Made by a program: the position numbers and the translations under genes. Positions 38,064 through 46,782 of a stretch of DNA of 64,000 nucleotides are shown here, piece after piece (within the stretch, counting starts at the first letter, position 1; every line of letters begins with the position of its first letter). Origin of the DNA: Xanthomonas boreopolis (lineage in GTDB: Bacteria; Pseudomonadota; Gammaproteobacteria; Xanthomonadales; Xanthomonadaceae). Below the pieces are notes generated by a model that worked only from the letters and a program-made list of their open reading frames with translations, was not told the origin of the DNA and searched no databases. The stretch covers positions 186,001 to 250,000 of the forward strand of contig BNBA01000001.1 in assembly GCA_014654535.1 (NCBI GenBank), in the 5' to 3' direction.

Positions 38064-39704
38064 ATGGCGAGCGCTTCATCCGGGCCCGGCCATGCTTCCC
38101 GCCGCATGCAACCACATCGCACCGTCATCTACCAGGTCGACCCCTACTTGTTCCGCGACAGCACGGGGCATGGCTGGGGCACGCTCGACGGCATCGCCGA
38201 GAAACTGGATTACCTGCAATGGCTGGGCGTCAGCCATCTCTGGCTGCTGCCGTTCTTCCGCAGCGCCGGGCGCGATGGCGGCTACGACGTCCTCGACCAC
38301 TGCGCCATCGATCCGCGCCTTGGCGACGAGGCCTCGTTCGCGCGGCTGGTGCGGGCCGCGCGCGAGCGCGGCATCGGCATCATCGTGGAACTGGTGATGC
38401 AGCACACTTCCGAACTGCATCCATGGTTCCAGGCAGCGCGCGCCGGTGACGCGGAAATGCAAGGGCGCTACATCTGGACCGACGCACCGGCCGCGATCGG
38501 CCCCGCCCCGATGTTCCCGCCCGTCCAACCCGGCGTCTGGAGCTGGGATCCCTTCGTGCGCCGTTACTACCGGCACATGTTCTACGCGCACGAGCCGGAC
38601 CTGGAATGCGGCAATCCCGCCGTGCGCCGCGAGATGGGCAGGATCATGGCCCATTGGCTGGATCGCGGCGCCTGCGGCTTCCGCATCGACGCGGTGCCCT
38701 ACATGGTGGAACGCGCCTGCCTCGCAGTGCCGGAGGAAGGAGGACGCTGGCTGTTGAACGAACTGAGCCGCCACGTCGCTGGCCGGCTCGACGAGCCCGT
38801 CCTGATCGGAGAGGCCGATGTGCCCGCGGCCGAGTACGGCAACTACGTGGCCGGCGGCCGGCTCTCGCACCTGCTGGATTTCCATCTCAACAACCATCTT
38901 TTCCTGGCCCTGGCGCGCGAGGATGCAGGCGAAATCACCCGTACCCTGGCCGAGTACGGCGATACGGCCCTGGCAACGACCCGCATCGCCTGGTTGCGCA
39001 ACAACGACGAACTGGACCTGGAACAACTCACGCCGGACGAGCGCGGCGAGGTGATGGACCGCTTCGCGCCGGAGCCATGGATGCGCATCTACGGACGCGG
39101 TATCCGCCGGCGGCTCGCGCCGATGCTCGATGGCGATCGCGACGCGTTGGCGATGGCGCACGCCCTGCTGCTGTCGCTGGGCCAGGTGCCGGTGCTGCGC
39201 TACGGCGACGAGATCGGGCTCGGCGACGACCTGGACCTGCCCGAGCGCAACGCCGTGCGCGTTCCCATGCAGTGGCACGCCGGGGCGGGCGCCGGTTTCT
39301 GCGACCATCCCGCGCACGCCTGGCGCAGGCCGCAGCGCGACGGGCGGTTCGGCTACGCGCACTGCAACGTCGCCGCCCAGCGCGGGCAGCCATCGCTGCT
39401 GGAAGACGTCCGGGCACTGCTGCAGGTCCGGCGCGACCTGCCCGCCTTGAGCGCGGCGCCGCAAGCGTGCGCCTTCGCGCCCTCCCAGTTGCTGGCCCTG
39501 CGCTTCGCGGGAAGCGACCAGGACGTCGTGGCCCTGGTGAATCTCTCCGCGCGCCCGCTCCGGCTCGAGCGGCAGGCGCTGGGAACCGGCGATTTCGCCC
39601 TCGCCCGCCACGTCCGCTGCGCCGACGACACGGTGGAGATCGGGGGCTACGGCTATGGCTGGTACCTGCGCGATCAGGCGCCGGCCAGCGACGGCAGCAC
39701 CTGA
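38064..39704 (+). CDS. GH13 alpha-amylase-family protein with altered conserved residues
   Basis: 546 residues from 38064, or 532 from the ATG at 38106 (MQPHRTVIYQVDPYLF); neither has a good ribosome site. Overall like trehalose synthase or alpha-glucosidase: (beta/alpha)8 barrel plus C-terminal sandwich. The nucleophile Asp (GFRIDAVPYM), acid Glu (LIGEADV) and transition-state Asp (RNNDELDLE) are present. However region I reads ELVMQHTS instead of DxVxNHTS, and region IV has Asn-Asn-Asp instead of Asn-His-Asp. The catalytic triad suggests activity but with changed substrate or reaction. Its 3' end overlaps the convergent oxidoreductase gene by 31 nt. Confidence 0.82.
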   Translation: MASASSGPGHASRRMQPHRTVIYQVDPYLFRDSTGHGWGTLDGIAEKLDYLQWLGVSHLWLLPFFRSAGRDGGYDVLDHCAIDPRLGDEASFARLVRAARERGIGIIVELVMQHTSELHPWFQAARAGDAEMQGRYIWTDAPAAIGPAPMFPPVQPGVWSWDPFVRRYYRHMFYAHEPDLECGNPAVRREMGRIMAHWLDRGACGFRIDAVPYMVERACLAVPEEGGRWLLNELSRHVAGRLDEPVLIGEADVPAAEYGNYVAGGRLSHLLDFHLNNHLFLALAREDAGEITRTLAEYGDTALATTRIAWLRNNDELDLEQLTPDERGEVMDRFAPEPWMRIYGRGIRRRLAPMLDGDRDALAMAHALLLSLGQVPVLRYGDEIGLGDDLDLPERNAVRVPMQWHAGAGAGFCDHPAHAWRRPQRDGRFGYAHCNVAAQRGQPSLLEDVRALLQVRRDLPALSAAPQACAFAPSQLLALRFAGSDQDVVALVNLSARPLRLERQALGTGDFALARHVRCADDTVEIGGYGYGWYLRDQAPASDGST

Positions 39705-40633
39705 GCGCCGAAGACGTCGATGAACGCTTCCTGTTGGCGGCCGACGTTGTGCAGGTACAGCCGCTCGAACCCGAGTTCGCGATACGTACTCAGCCACTCG
39801 GCATGGCGCAGCGGGTCGGAGGAAATGTTCACCGCCTGCTCGATCCCGGCCGGATCCAGCCGGTCCGCGAGCGCGGCGAAGTCCTCGGGCCGGACCAGGT
39901 CGGCGGCTATCGCGGGAGGCGCCAGGTTCGCGCGCCATTGGGCCAGGGCCTCGGCACGCGCCTGCGCATCGGTCGCGGCGTAGCACAGCTTCACTTGGAG
40001 GAACATCGGCTTGCCGATGCCTCCCCCTTCGCGGAACGCGGCGACGATCTCGCGCAACTTCGGCAACGGCGCACTGACGGTGATCAGGCCATCGGCCCAC
40101 CCTCCGAGCCAACGCGCCGTCTCCGCGCCGAGCGCGGCACCGAGCAGCAGCGGCGGCCGGGGCGGCAGCGTGTACAGGCGCGCCTCGCGTATGCGTATTT
40201 CGCCGTCGCAATCGACGCGCTCGCCGCGCCAGAGCCGGCGCATGGCCTCCGCGCTGGCGTGCAGGCGGGCGTTGCGCGCGGGCTTGTCCGGCCACGGCTC
40301 GCCGGTGACGTGCTCGTTCAGCGCCTCGCCGCTGCCGACCGCCAGCCAGAACCGCTCCGGATACATCCGTGCCAGCGTGGCCGCCGCCTGCGCGATCACC
40401 GCCGGGTGGTAGCGGCCGAAGGGACAGGTGACCAATCCCAGCGACAGCGGAACGCTGGCCAGCACCGCCCCGGCCCAGCTCCAGGCGTGCCCCGACTGGC
40501 CCTGCGCCGGCGTCCACGGATGGAAATGGTCCGATCCGCTCAATCCGCCGAAGCCCGCCGCGGCGGCGCGCGCGGCCAACGCCAGCAGATGCGCGGGATC
40601 GAACTGCTCGTGCGAGGCATGGTATCCGATCAT
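39674..40633 (-). CDS. Luciferase-like flavin oxidoreductase (TIGR03885 type)
   Basis: 319 residues from the ATG at 40633 (MIGYHASHEQFDP). Luciferase-like monooxygenase barrel: SGSDHFHPWT, LGLVTCPFGRYHPAVIAQAA, RFWLAVGSGEALNEHV. This N-terminus and the AVGSGEALNE motif are those of the probable non-F420 flavinoid oxidoreductase family TIGR03885. Substrate unknown. Confidence 0.82.
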   Translation of the reverse strand: MIGYHASHEQFDPAHLLALAARAAAAGFGGLSGSDHFHPWTPAQGQSGHAWSWAGAVLASVPLSLGLVTCPFGRYHPAVIAQAAATLARMYPERFWLAVGSGEALNEHVTGEPWPDKPARNARLHASAEAMRRLWRGERVDCDGEIRIREARLYTLPPRPPLLLGAALGAETARWLGGWADGLITVSAPLPKLREIVAAFREGGGIGKPMFLQVKLCYAATDAQARAEALAQWRANLAPPAIAADLVRPEDFAALADRLDPAGIEQAVNISSDPLRHAEWLSTYRELGFERLYLHNVGRQQEAFIDVFGAQVLPSLAGA

Positions 40634-40701
40634 CGCGGCCCACCACGCCGTCCACACGCGCCTTGACGCACGGGCAACGGGCGCAGCGTTACACCGGCCG
40701 C

Positions 40702-41076
40702 ATGCACCCGATAGGCAGCCACCGCTGGGCCATCGCGGAAGGCTACATCCCGGGCTGGAGCAACGGCCCGGCGCCGCAGATGGAAAGCCACGAGACCTGT
40801 TGCCTGCTGAACGCGGGCGACGCCGATGCGCATGTGCGGATCACCTTGTTCTTCGAGGATCGCGAGCCGGTGGGGCCGTACCGCGTGACGGTGCCGGCCC
40901 GGCGCACCCGCCACGTCCGCTTCAACGACCTGGACGATCCGGAATCTATCCCGCACGGCGTGGGCTTCGCGTCATTGATCGAATCCGACGTGCCCCTGGT
41001 CGTGCAGCACACGCGCCTGGATTCGCGCCAGGCCGCCAATGCGTTGATGACGACGATCGCGCATCCGCTGCCGTAG
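40702..41076 (+). CDS. Sensory rhodopsin transducer-like protein (ASRT family)
   Basis: 124 residues from the ATG at 40702 (MHPIGSHRWAIAEGYIPG). The all-beta protein family of the soluble transducer of Anabaena sensory rhodopsin: conserved WAIAEGYIP, SHETCCLLNAGD, ITLFFEDREPVGPY and PLVVQHTRLDSRQ. No rhodopsin or carotenoid oxygenase gene is in the window, so another role (sugar or DNA binding has been proposed for the family) is likely. Confidence 0.85.
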   Translation: MHPIGSHRWAIAEGYIPGWSNGPAPQMESHETCCLLNAGDADAHVRITLFFEDREPVGPYRVTVPARRTRHVRFNDLDDPESIPHGVGFASLIESDVPLVVQHTRLDSRQAANALMTTIAHPLP

Positions 41077-41198
41077 CCATACGGCGGCCCAGGCAAGCTT
41101 GCGAGGTGCGACCGGAGAACGATCCGCCAACGGGACCGCGAATCGCCACTGCATCCGGGCCCTGTCATGCGCGCCATCGAATTTTCGAGCGCGGAACG

Positions 41199-41262
41199 AA
41201 AAAAGGGAGGCGCGCCGCGCCTCCCACCATGAATTTATAGCATCCGTGGGGCCTTGCGGCAA
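41199..41262 (-). promoter_or_regulatory. Minus-strand promoter facing directly into a terminator
   Basis: On the minus strand, -35 TTGCCG (41262-41257), 17-nt spacer and -10 TATAAA (41239-41234) predict a start near 41227. A perfect 9-bp hairpin follows at once (GGGAGGCGC 41225-41217 paired with GCGCCTCCC 41213-41205) with six T residues (41204-41199). The product would be a roughly 28-nt hairpin RNA. No minus-strand gene is near, so this is not an ordinary gene terminator. Confidence 0.5.
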
Positions 41263-41325
41263 CGCCCGAGGCGGACACTAGAATCGCCGCCCTGTCGACT
41301 GGGCAGGGCACACGAGGCGAGCAGG

Positions 41326-41760
41326 ATGACGCAGGAAGACGAGTGGTTCCCGGTTTCCCACGAGAACTGCGATCTGGTGAAAGGGCCGTTCTATCACGGG
41401 ACGAAGGCAAGCCTGTCCGTCGGCGATCTTCTGACCGCCGGCTTCACGTCCAACTACCGCGACGGCGTCGTCATGAATCACATCTACTTCACGACCCTGC
41501 CGAAGGGAGCGGGCCTGGCCGCGGAGATCGCCCGGGGCGACGGCCGTCCGCGAGTCTACTTGGTGGTCCCTACCGGAAAATTCGAGGACGACCCGAACGT
41601 CACGAACAAGAAGTTCCCGGGCAACCCGACCCGCTCGTACAGGAGCGAGCATCCGTTGAGGATCATCGGCGAACTCGAGAGCTGGGAACCCTACGACCCG
41701 GAGTTCATCCAGCAGTTGAGGAACTTCGTCAAGACCGGCACCGGCGAGATCATCAACTGA
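41326..41760 (+). CDS. arr: NAD-dependent rifampin ADP-ribosyltransferase (Arr)
   Basis: Cytosolic enzyme that ADP-ribosylates the C23 hydroxyl of rifamycins. 144 residues from the ATG at 41326. Nearly every family motif is present: GPFYHGTKASLSVGDLL, NHIYFTTLPKGAGLAAEIA, DDPNVTNKKFPGNPTRSYR and PLRIIGELESWEPYD. Possible promoter: TTGCGG (41254-41259), TAGAAT (41279-41284), with a long 19-nt spacer. Chromosomal arr genes are common in environmental bacteria and need not indicate mobile resistance; no integron or transposon is nearby. Confidence 0.95.
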   Translation: MTQEDEWFPVSHENCDLVKGPFYHGTKASLSVGDLLTAGFTSNYRDGVVMNHIYFTTLPKGAGLAAEIARGDGRPRVYLVVPTGKFEDDPNVTNKKFPGNPTRSYRSEHPLRIIGELESWEPYDPEFIQQLRNFVKTGTGEIIN

Positions 41761-41952
41761 CAAGGTCCCAGGATCGCGATCTGCGGAGAGAGCCGCCTGG
41801 CAGCCCGGCGCGAAGCGCGGAGCGCATGTCCGCACGGTCGCAGCTTCTTCGCAGGCCGCCGCCGCTGCGTCCACGTCGAGGAGACACCCCCTGCGCATGC
41901 GCTTTACTTCGGCGCACACACACTGCCGGCATCGCCCCTGCAGGAGTTCTCC

Positions 41953-42819
41953 ATGGCCCTTCCCGACTATCCGTTCCCGCCCTTCAAGCGCCAGCAGCAG
42001 TCCTTCCCCGGCAAGACCGACAAGATGGAACCCCGGCCCGACCATGGCGAGGACAGCTACGTCGGGAGCGGGCAGCTGGAGGGCAAGCGAGCCCTGATCA
42101 CCGGCGGCGACAGCGGGATAGGCGCCGCGGTGGCGATCGCCTACGCCCGCGAAGGCGCCGATGTCGCCATCGCCTTCCTGCCCGCCGAGCGCGACGATGC
42201 CGAGCGCATCGGAAGCCTGATCGAAGCGGCCGGTCGCAAGGCGGTCCTGGTGGCCTGTGACATCAGTGACCCCAGCCAGGCGGCCGCGCTGGTCGAGGAG
42301 GTGAAGCGCCAGCTCGGCGGCCTCGACATCCTGGTGAACAACGCGGCCTACCAGCGCTATTTCGAGAGTTTCGAGGAGATCACGCTCGACGAGTGGCGCA
42401 AGACCTTCGACACCAACGTGCATGCCGTCTTCAACCTGGTGCGGCTCGGCGTGCCGCTGCTGCGCGGCGGCGGTGTGGTCATCAACACCGCCTCGGTCAA
42501 CTCCAAGAAACCCACGCCCAACATCCTCCCCTACTCGACCACCAAGGGCGCGGTGGCCAATCTGACCATCGGCCTGGCCGGCCTGCTGGCCGACCAGCAG
42601 ATCCGGGTCAATGCGGTGCTGCCCGGGCCGATCTGGACGCCGTTCATTCCCGCCGGCATGGCCGCGGAGGAAGTGGAATCGTTCGGATCGCAGACGCCCT
42701 ACGGGCGCCCCGGCCAACCGGCCGAGCTCGCTTCGGCCTACGTCATGCTGGCGTCCGATCGCGCCAGCTACACCTCGGGCGCATTGATCACGATCTCCGG
42801 CGGCGCCGTGGTCCTTTGA
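41953..42819 (+). CDS. YghA-like SDR family oxidoreductase
   Basis: 288 residues with a CAGGAG site. It has the characteristic N-terminal extension (MALPDYPFPPFKRQQQSFPG ... PRPDHGEDSY) before the SDR fold. TGGDSGIG binds the nucleotide; Ser in NTASVNS and Tyr/Lys in YSTTK are catalytic. Relatives include E. coli YghA and the Bacillus general stress protein 39. Confidence 0.9.
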   Translation: MALPDYPFPPFKRQQQSFPGKTDKMEPRPDHGEDSYVGSGQLEGKRALITGGDSGIGAAVAIAYAREGADVAIAFLPAERDDAERIGSLIEAAGRKAVLVACDISDPSQAAALVEEVKRQLGGLDILVNNAAYQRYFESFEEITLDEWRKTFDTNVHAVFNLVRLGVPLLRGGGVVINTASVNSKKPTPNILPYSTTKGAVANLTIGLAGLLADQQIRVNAVLPGPIWTPFIPAGMAAEEVESFGSQTPYGRPGQPAELASAYVMLASDRASYTSGALITISGGAVVL

Positions 42820-42829
42820 TGCCCCCGCC

Positions 42830-43387
42830 ATGCACCTCCACCTCCCGCAACCGCCGACCTGGGTCGCTGCCTGGCTGGACATCGTGGTACCCGTGGCGGA
42901 GGTGCTGGCGATCCTGGGATTGGCCTGGCTGCTGGTCCGCATCCTCGTGCATGCGCTCCGCCTGGTAGGCCGGCGCTACGAACTCCCGCCTGCGCTGGTG
43001 ATCGGCGCGCGCCGCATCGTCGCCACTTTCCTCTATGCGGCGGCGCTGCTGCTGGTCCTGGAGCGCCTGGGAGTATCGGTGAGCGTGCTCTGGACCGCCA
43101 TCACCGGCTTCGCGGCCGTCGGTGCGGTCGCGTTCTTCGCCGCGTGGAGCGTGCTGTCCAACATCTTCTGTTCGTTCCTGATCTTCGCCACCAAGCCGTT
43201 CCGCCTGCACGACCGCATCGAGCTGATCGACAGCGCCGACAAGCCAGGGGTGTGCGGGCGCGTGATCGACATCAACTTCATCTACACGACGTTGCAGGAC
43301 CAGCGCCAGGAAACGCAGGGATCCACGCTGCAGATCCCGAACTCGTTGTTCTTCCAGCGCATGACGCGGCGCTGGTACGACGCCTGA
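42830..43387 (+). CDS. Short MscS-type mechanosensitive channel
   Basis: 185 residues. Two N-terminal membrane helices, a pore-lining helix region (GFAAVGAVAFFAAWSVLSNI) and the start of the beta domain (FRLHDRIELID ... NSLFFQRMTRRW). The C-terminal alpha/beta vestibule of E. coli MscS (286 aa) is missing, as in other short family members. It begins 10 nt after the SDR gene, so likely co-transcribed. Confidence 0.82.
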   Translation: MHLHLPQPPTWVAAWLDIVVPVAEVLAILGLAWLLVRILVHALRLVGRRYELPPALVIGARRIVATFLYAAALLLVLERLGVSVSVLWTAITGFAAVGAVAFFAAWSVLSNIFCSFLIFATKPFRLHDRIELIDSADKPGVCGRVIDINFIYTTLQDQRQETQGSTLQIPNSLFFQRMTRRWYDA

Positions 43388-43392
43388 GGGAT

Positions 43393-43575
43393 TCAGTCAT
43401 CCTCCTGAACAGGGCGTTCGTAGTCCTCGGGCTTGGCGCGGTTGCGCTCGGTGGACTCGTCCGGCATGTCGTGCTCCTTCCACAACGCATCGTCGCGGCG
43501 CAGCTTGTCCGGCGTATGCGCCTTGTCCTGGTCGCTTACTTGGCCCAGCGGATTGATCGGTTTCTTGGATGGCAT
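43393..43575 (-). CDS. Small acidic/charged hypothetical protein
   Basis: 60 residues (MPSKKPINPLGQVSDQDKAH ... RPVQEDD), very hydrophilic, with GGGAGC 8 nt before the ATG. Probably disordered. Convergent with the MscS gene, only 5 nt apart. No family assigned. Confidence 0.6.
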   Translation of the reverse strand: MPSKKPINPLGQVSDQDKAHTPDKLRRDDALWKEHDMPDESTERNRAKPEDYERPVQEDD

Positions 43576-43764
43576 GCGCGTGCTCCCACGTGTTGTGCCC
43601 TGCGATCAGACGCCAGGTCGCGTGAAGCGGCGATATTTATCCACATGCCTGCGACGCAGCGCACAGTGCCGTGCGTACACGTTCTTTTCGCCTTCGTTGC
43701 GGAACCTTAACGACAGCCCTGTAGTATCCCTGAACACAGGGGAACATCAGCGGGCGAAAACATC

Positions 43765-44001
43765 ATGGGATACAGCGCGCAGTTCGTCGAAGACGAGACG
43801 TGGATGGCCCTGCAGGCTCAATACCGCACTCATGGCAACGGCCCGGAATTCTGGGACGCATACCAGAAGATCCTGGAGAACTCGGCCAGGCAGGGGGGAT
43901 GCAAGGTCGAGCTTGCCAACCGCATGGCGGCCATGGCGCAGCGGCTCGGTGCGGTCTCCTCCGCACAGGTGATCCGGAGCGAGCCCGCCGGCAAGCGTTA
44001 G
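43765..44001 (+). CDS. Small hypothetical protein
   Basis: 78 residues (MGYSAQFVEDETWMALQAQY), helical, ending in QVIRSEPAGKR. Weak ribosome site. A short inverted repeat CCCTGT (43717-43722) and ACAGGG (43736-43741) precedes it. Function unknown. Confidence 0.55.
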   Translation: MGYSAQFVEDETWMALQAQYRTHGNGPEFWDAYQKILENSARQGGCKVELANRMAAMAQRLGAVSSAQVIRSEPAGKR

Positions 44002-44064
44002 CGGGACCGCCACCGGTATTGTCGAGTCTGGTAGCGGCCCACGGCCGCGCTTTCGTTTTCCGCA

Positions 44065-44934
44065 TCACTTCGACGTCTTTTCGGTGGCGCGGATGTCGCC
44101 GTGGAACTCGCGCGAGCTCCTGCCCGGCGAAACCGCCTCCTGCCCCTTGATCTGCTTGAGCATCTGCTTGCGCGCGGCGACCACTTCCTTGGCCAGCGCC
44201 ACGCGGCGGCCGACCACCATCTCGGTGAGCCAGTCGATCAACTGGCGCGTGTACTCGTGCTGGTGCTCCTTGACGCTCAGTGCATGGTCGGCACCCCGGA
44301 TCAGGCGCGAGGTCACCGAGCGCGCCTGCACGAAGGCATTGGCGTAGTTGCGCATCACCGGATGCGGCACGACCACGTCGTTCTCCGCCTCCACCAGCAG
44401 CACGTCGCCCTTGAAGCGCGTGCAGGCGGCCAGGGCGCGGTTGGCCTGTGCCGGGATCTCGCTGTTGCGATAGCGCATCAGGTCCGGGTCGCGATTGAGC
44501 GAGACCTTGGGAGCGCTCCAGTATTCGTCCTTGTAGAGTGCCGGCGAGCGCAGTGCCAGCCATTCCACCGGCCGCTCCAGGGTCAACAGCGTCGCCAGGT
44601 AGCCGCCGTAGCTCAACCCCACCACCGCGATCGAGTGGCGGTCCACGTAGGGCAAGGCGGCGAGCTGGTCGTAGGCCGCCTTCAGGTCCTCCAGGTTCTG
44701 CGGGCGCGTGACGGTCTGCCGCATCGATGCGTATCCTTCGTGCCCGCGCAGGTCGAAGGTGAGGCAGATGCAGCCCAGGCCGACCGCCTCCCTGGCGCGC
44801 ACCAGGTTGTGATGCTGGTTGCCGCCCCAGCCATGCACGAACAGCACCCCGGGCATGCCCGTGGGCGTCAGCAGGGTCCCGCTGAGCTCGTCGCGCTCAA
44901 CCGGGATCTGGATGCTGGACAGCTTGGCTTCCAT
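44065..44934 (-). CDS. Alpha/beta hydrolase
   Basis: 289 residues. Oxyanion motif [12 protein letters not shown], nucleophile elbow GLSYGGY, acid Asp near [10 protein letters not shown] and His in GADHALS. A C-terminal extension ([20 protein letters not shown]) is Lys rich. Its first 38 nt overlap the end of the DUF3182 gene on the same strand, so the two are co-translated and probably act together. Substrate unknown. Confidence 0.86.
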   Translation of the reverse strand: MEAKLSSIQIPVERDELSGTLLTPTGMPGVLFVHGWGGNQHHNLVRAREAVGLGCICLTFDLRGHEGYASMRQTVTRPQNLEDLKAAYDQLAALPYVDRHSIAVVGLSYGGYLATLLTLERPVEWLALRSPALYKDEYWSAPKVSLNRDPDLMRYRNSEIPAQANRALAACTRFKGDVLLVEAENDVVVPHPVMRNYANAFVQARSVTSRLIRGADHALSVKEHQHEYTRQLIDWLTEMVVGRRVALAKEVVAARKQMLKQIKGQEAVSPGRSSREFHGDIRATEKTSK

Positions 44935-46036
44935 CGGGCAAGGGAGAACTCAGTCGGTACTTGAGGCGCGGACCGTTCGCCGGCGCGGCGGAGCGGTAGT
45001 AGACGTCGGCACCGGCGGGCAACGGACCCGCCTCGTCGTAGATCTCGCGGGTGCAGGCATAGGCGCGGTGCAGCCCGGGATCGCGCTGGAACAACGCGAC
45101 GGCGGCCAGTTCCGCCGGAGTCGCTCCGCCTATCCGCCAGGATTGCTCCAGTACGCCGCAGAACGCATGCGTGCCGTCGCGACTCACCAGGATGTCGTAG
45201 TTGCGCCGCGACACCTGCATCCCAGGATAGGCATCGGCGATGAAGCCGTCGTAGAGGCGCGCCCGTTCCACCGCCGACTTCTGCTCGGCGTTCAGGCCGC
45301 TTTCGGCCAGGTCGCCCAGCGTGCCGCGGATGATCCACAGGTCCGAGCCGCCATAGACGTCGCGGCCGGCCTGGTCCTTCACGGCCGATTGCGTCCCGTG
45401 GTAGGCGATGTCGATGCCGGCGCAATGCAGCTCGCCGACGCTGTAGGTGATCGCGTCGCCGACGTTCTGCTCCAGCACGGCACCGTGTTCGGCGAGATAG
45501 CCCCGCGGCAGCTCGGCCAGCACGCACTCGAGGGTCGCGGCGTCGCCCAGCAGCCATTGCCCGCGCCCGCCCACGCCGGTGGCGAGCTTGAAACGCACCA
45601 GTCCGCCCTCGCGCAGGCGCGCATGCGCCCGGCGCGCATCGGCCTCGGAGAACACCGCATACCCGGGCAGCGTCGCCCGGGCCAGGGCCTGCGCGGCGAG
45701 CGGGTTCCAGCCGCTCGGCCGGGCCGCATCCTCGCCGACCAGCGGATGGCTGATCACCTTGGTCGCCATGAAGGCATGCGGCACCACGCCGCCGAGCAGG
45801 TACCCGGCATCGGCGATGCCCAGCAGGGCCGCCTGCTCGGTGGTGAGCGTGTCGTCCGGCACGTGGAAGGCGCCGGCCTGTCGTGTCGCACGTGCCGGTA
45901 TGCCCGCGCACGGCAAGCGCATCAGGCGCGCAACTTCCCGCACGATCCAGTCGTGCGTGGCGCGTTCGTGCCCGTCGGCGGGCACGTCGCGGACGGCATC
46001 GCCCACGACCTTGTCGAATGCGGACATCGCCGGCAT
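44897..46036 (-). CDS. DUF3182 family protein
   Basis: 379 residues from the ATG at 46036 (or 376 from 46027). Conserved parts: [46 protein letters not shown] and [15 protein letters not shown]. The Lys-then-Gly-rich stretch ([12 protein letters not shown]) resembles an ATP-grasp nucleotide loop, so a ligase role with the overlapping hydrolase is conceivable (inference). Function is not established. Confidence 0.75.
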   Translation of the reverse strand: MPAMSAFDKVVGDAVRDVPADGHERATHDWIVREVARLMRLPCAGIPARATRQAGAFHVPDDTLTTEQAALLGIADAGYLLGGVVPHAFMATKVISHPLVGEDAARPSGWNPLAAQALARATLPGYAVFSEADARRAHARLREGGLVRFKLATGVGGRGQWLLGDAATLECVLAELPRGYLAEHGAVLEQNVGDAITYSVGELHCAGIDIAYHGTQSAVKDQAGRDVYGGSDLWIIRGTLGDLAESGLNAEQKSAVERARLYDGFIADAYPGMQVSRRNYDILVSRDGTHAFCGVLEQSWRIGGATPAELAAVALFQRDPGLHRAYACTREIYDEAGPLPAGADVYYRSAAPANGPRLKYRLSSPLPDGSQAVQHPDPG

Positions 46037-46518
46037 ACCGTGTCTGGAGGGGCAAACAAGGGGCAAGGAGGCAGGGGTACGCGAACCGGAACGCTTCAGG
46101 CGGCCACGCATGCGGTCGTACGGGCCGATGCCGTCAACGCGCATGCGCGGCAACCGTCTTCGAAGGTGGCTTGCCCGGCGGAAGCCCTGGTGTCCCCGGC
46201 GATCTCGTCATCGGGTGCTACCTTCGGGATCCGGCCGTTAGCCACGCGTGCAATGGTGCGATGTATCGCGTGAAAGCGCGGTCCTCTCGCCTTCCGTGCG
46301 CGAGGCGAGCGCCGCGTGTCGCCATCGGGTCGCGACCGGGCTTTGCTGATCCGTTCTTTACATCGGCAACGCTAGGCTCGCTGCAGGCGCTGGACCACCG
46401 CGCCTTGCACGCCCGAGTGGCACCACCTGCGAACGCGAGGATCGTACTGCCCATCATGGCGTGCGGGGTTCCGCCGTCAGGACAGCGCCGCTCGTTTCGC
46501 AACGGACGTGGAGACGCC
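46037..46518. other. 482-bp divergent spacer with one long hairpin
   Basis: No gene seen. It contains CGAAGGTGGC (46161-46170) and GCTACCTTCG (46217-46226), which pair as a 10-bp stem with one G-U on the plus strand around a 46-nt interior that can fold further. It matches no riboswitch I know. Confidence 0.35.
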
Positions 46519-46782
46519 ATGAAAACCCGATACGAAGTACTGCAGGAACTGGACCGCCTGGAACGGCTGGTGCCCCACATCATCAGCGACCAGGGCGAAC
46601 GCGCCGAGGAGATCCTCGGTTTCCACATCGCGAACCTGATCGGCAGCGCGGCGCCTGCCGAACACCCCCTGATCCACGCGCGCACCGCGCCGATGGTCCT
46701 GCGTTGCCGGATGCCGCAGAAGCAGCCGGTCGCCACGTCCAGGACGCCGACGCCGGTGGTGGTGCAACCCCGGTGGACATGA
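46519..46782 (+). CDS. Hypothetical protein
   Basis: 87 residues (MKTRYEVLQELDRLERLVPH), helical N-terminal half, Pro/Thr-rich tail. GGAG site upstream. Its stop overlaps the start of the DUF4142 lipoprotein gene as ATGA, indicating co-translation. Function unknown. Confidence 0.6.
   Translation: MKTRYEVLQELDRLERLVPHIISDQGERAEEILGFHIANLIGSAAPAEHPLIHARTAPMVLRCRMPQKQPVATSRTPTPVVVQPRWT

Noticed and set aside
41077-42000. Mobile resistance context for arr
   Set aside because: No integrase, attC-like repeat, IS or transposase is near; composition matches the surroundings.
46161-46226. Known riboswitch class (c-di-GMP, SAH, glycine, ZTP, TPP)
   Set aside because: None of the conserved core sequences are present; kept only as an unexplained hairpin.
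44819-46273. 484-codon plus-strand frame opposite DUF3182 and the hydrolase
   Set aside because: Shadow; low-complexity composition and no start signals.
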